NCBI RefSeq assembly: GCF_020171925.1
Contig: NZ_JAIVAR010000002.1
Location: 496,001-560,000, forward strand
Direction of reading: 5' to 3'
Source of the DNA: Rossellomorea aquimaris
GTDB taxonomy: Bacteria; Bacillota; Bacilli; Bacillales; Bacillaceae_B
Length of the DNA stretch: 64,000 nt
Shown here piece after piece: positions 63,463 to 64,000 of the stretch. How positions within the stretch are numbered: the stretch's first letter is position 1; every line of letters begins with the position of its first letter. The notes beneath the pieces are model-generated. The model was given only the letters and a program-made list of their open reading frames with translations, did not search any database and was not told the origin of the DNA. Both the position numbers and the translations under genes were made by a program.

Positions 63463-64000
63463 ATGATCGGCATCGCAGATTACGGAATGGGGAATCTTTT
63501 CTCCGTCAGCAAGGCACTGGAACGCCTCGGCGTCCCTTATTTCATCAGTGACGACCGTGAACAGCTTCTTGAGGCGGACGGTCTGATCCTTCCTGGAGTC
63601 GGTGCATTCAAGGATGCGATGGATCTCTTGGAATCCACTCATCTGAAAACGACGATCCTCGACTTTGCGCAGGCTGGTAAGCCGCTTCTCGGCATTTGCC
63701 TCGGGATGCAGCTCCTTTTTGAAAAAAGTGAAGAAAACGGTGTGACTCCTGGGCTCGGCCTGCTTCCTGGCGAAGTCATCCGGATCCCGAAGCGTGACGA
63801 CGAAGGAAACGAATATAAGGTCCCGCATATGGGCTGGAATCAGCTTGCATTCCAGAAGGAATCCGACCTTCTTGAGGGCCTGACAGAAGGCTACGTCTAT
63901 TTCGTCCACTCTTATTATGTAAAAGGATCTGACGACGTGCTGACCGCGACTTCAGGATATGCTGGTGTCATCATCCCGGCAGTCGTCGGCAAGGGCAATG
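63463..64000 (+). CDS. hisH: Imidazole glycerol phosphate synthase glutaminase subunit HisH, 5' part
   Basis: HisH supplies ammonia from glutamine to HisF. About 179 residues are visible before the window ends. The amidotransferase nucleophile is Cys79 in GICLGMQLLFE; GVGAFKDAM and VHSYYV are also family sequences. It is the third his gene of the run and starts three bases after hisB. The catalytic His and Glu near the C-terminus lie outside the window. No fault is seen in the visible part. Confidence 0.93.
   Translation, partial: MIGIADYGMGNLFSVSKALERLGVPYFISDDREQLLEADGLILPGVGAFKDAMDLLESTHLKTTILDFAQAGKPLLGICLGMQLLFEKSEENGVTPGLGLLPGEVIRIPKRDDEGNEYKVPHMGWNQLAFQKESDLLEGLTEGYVYFVHSYYVKGSDDVLTATSGYAGVIIPAVVGKGN

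Overview
The window is a 64 kb piece of a chromosome from a Gram-positive Bacillaceae bacterium. The evidence is the gene content and order: ftsE-ftsX-ctpB-minJ, csbA-uvrB-uvrA, the yvlABCD set and hprK-lgt-yvoD-ppaX-yvoF-hisZGDBH, which follow the Bacillus subtilis arrangement, together with strong AGGAGG-type ribosome binding sites and frequent GTG and TTG starts. GC content looks mid-range. A Rossellomorea / Bacillus marisflavi-like organism would fit, but that is an impression from memory and not a measurement. I see no rRNA, tRNA, CRISPR array, prophage or transposase gene.

Layout. 1-5.8 kb: end of ftsE, ftsX, a secreted coiled-coil M23 peptidase, a cyclic-di-GMP-I riboswitch in front of an orphan 90-residue gene, a methyltransferase, a membrane protein with a TlpA-like thioredoxin, and a DUF302 protein. 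6.2-10.3 kb: sulfur amino-acid enzymes, with metY-metX behind a SAM-I riboswitch. 10.5-13.6 kb: ctpB and minJ, with a 25-bp tandem array between them. 13.6-18.2 kb: a dicarboxylate symporter, a rhodanese-metallo-beta-lactamase fusion with a SigB-like promoter, and an orphan ABC permease pair. 18.3-24.3 kb (minus strand): TVP38 protein, two lipoproteins, a two-component system and a DUF1206 membrane protein. 25.0-27.4 kb: a cyclic-di-AMP (ydaO) riboswitch and ktrA-ktrB. 27.4-29.9 kb (minus): a second orphan permease pair with a lipoprotein. 30.3-33.8 kb: serC, a serA-like gene, an HD phosphohydrolase and csbA. 33.8-39.1 kb: a dense DnaA-box cluster and LexA box ahead of uvrB-uvrA. 39.4-43.4 kb: a second SAM-I riboswitch with metNPQ and an M20 hydrolase. 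44.0-49.8 kb: a LolD-type ATPase with a 1,527-residue FtsX permease fused to an M1-type metallopeptidase, then a small lipoprotein. 50.2-52.5 kb: yvlABCD. 52.6-64 kb: an alpha/beta hydrolase, hprK-lgt-yvoD-ppaX-yvoF, a PatB/MalY enzyme, and hisZ-G-D-B-H, with hisH running off the end.

How the genes work together. Methionine is handled by two SAM-sensing transcription units: synthesis through O-acetylhomoserine (metX, metY) and import (metNPQ). Potassium uptake is tied to cyclic-di-AMP. HprK, PpaX and Lgt sit together as in B. subtilis. Cell-wall and division genes (FtsEX, M23 hydrolase, CtpB, MinJ) form a block at the left end.

The most unusual items are the FtsX-M1 peptidase fusion with its own ATPase, the DnaA-box cluster beside the uvrBA SOS promoter, the cyclic-di-GMP switch on an orphan gene, two diverged copies of an ATPase-less permease pair, and several families of dispersed palindromic repeats. 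One of those repeats carries a different hairpin element inserted inside it.
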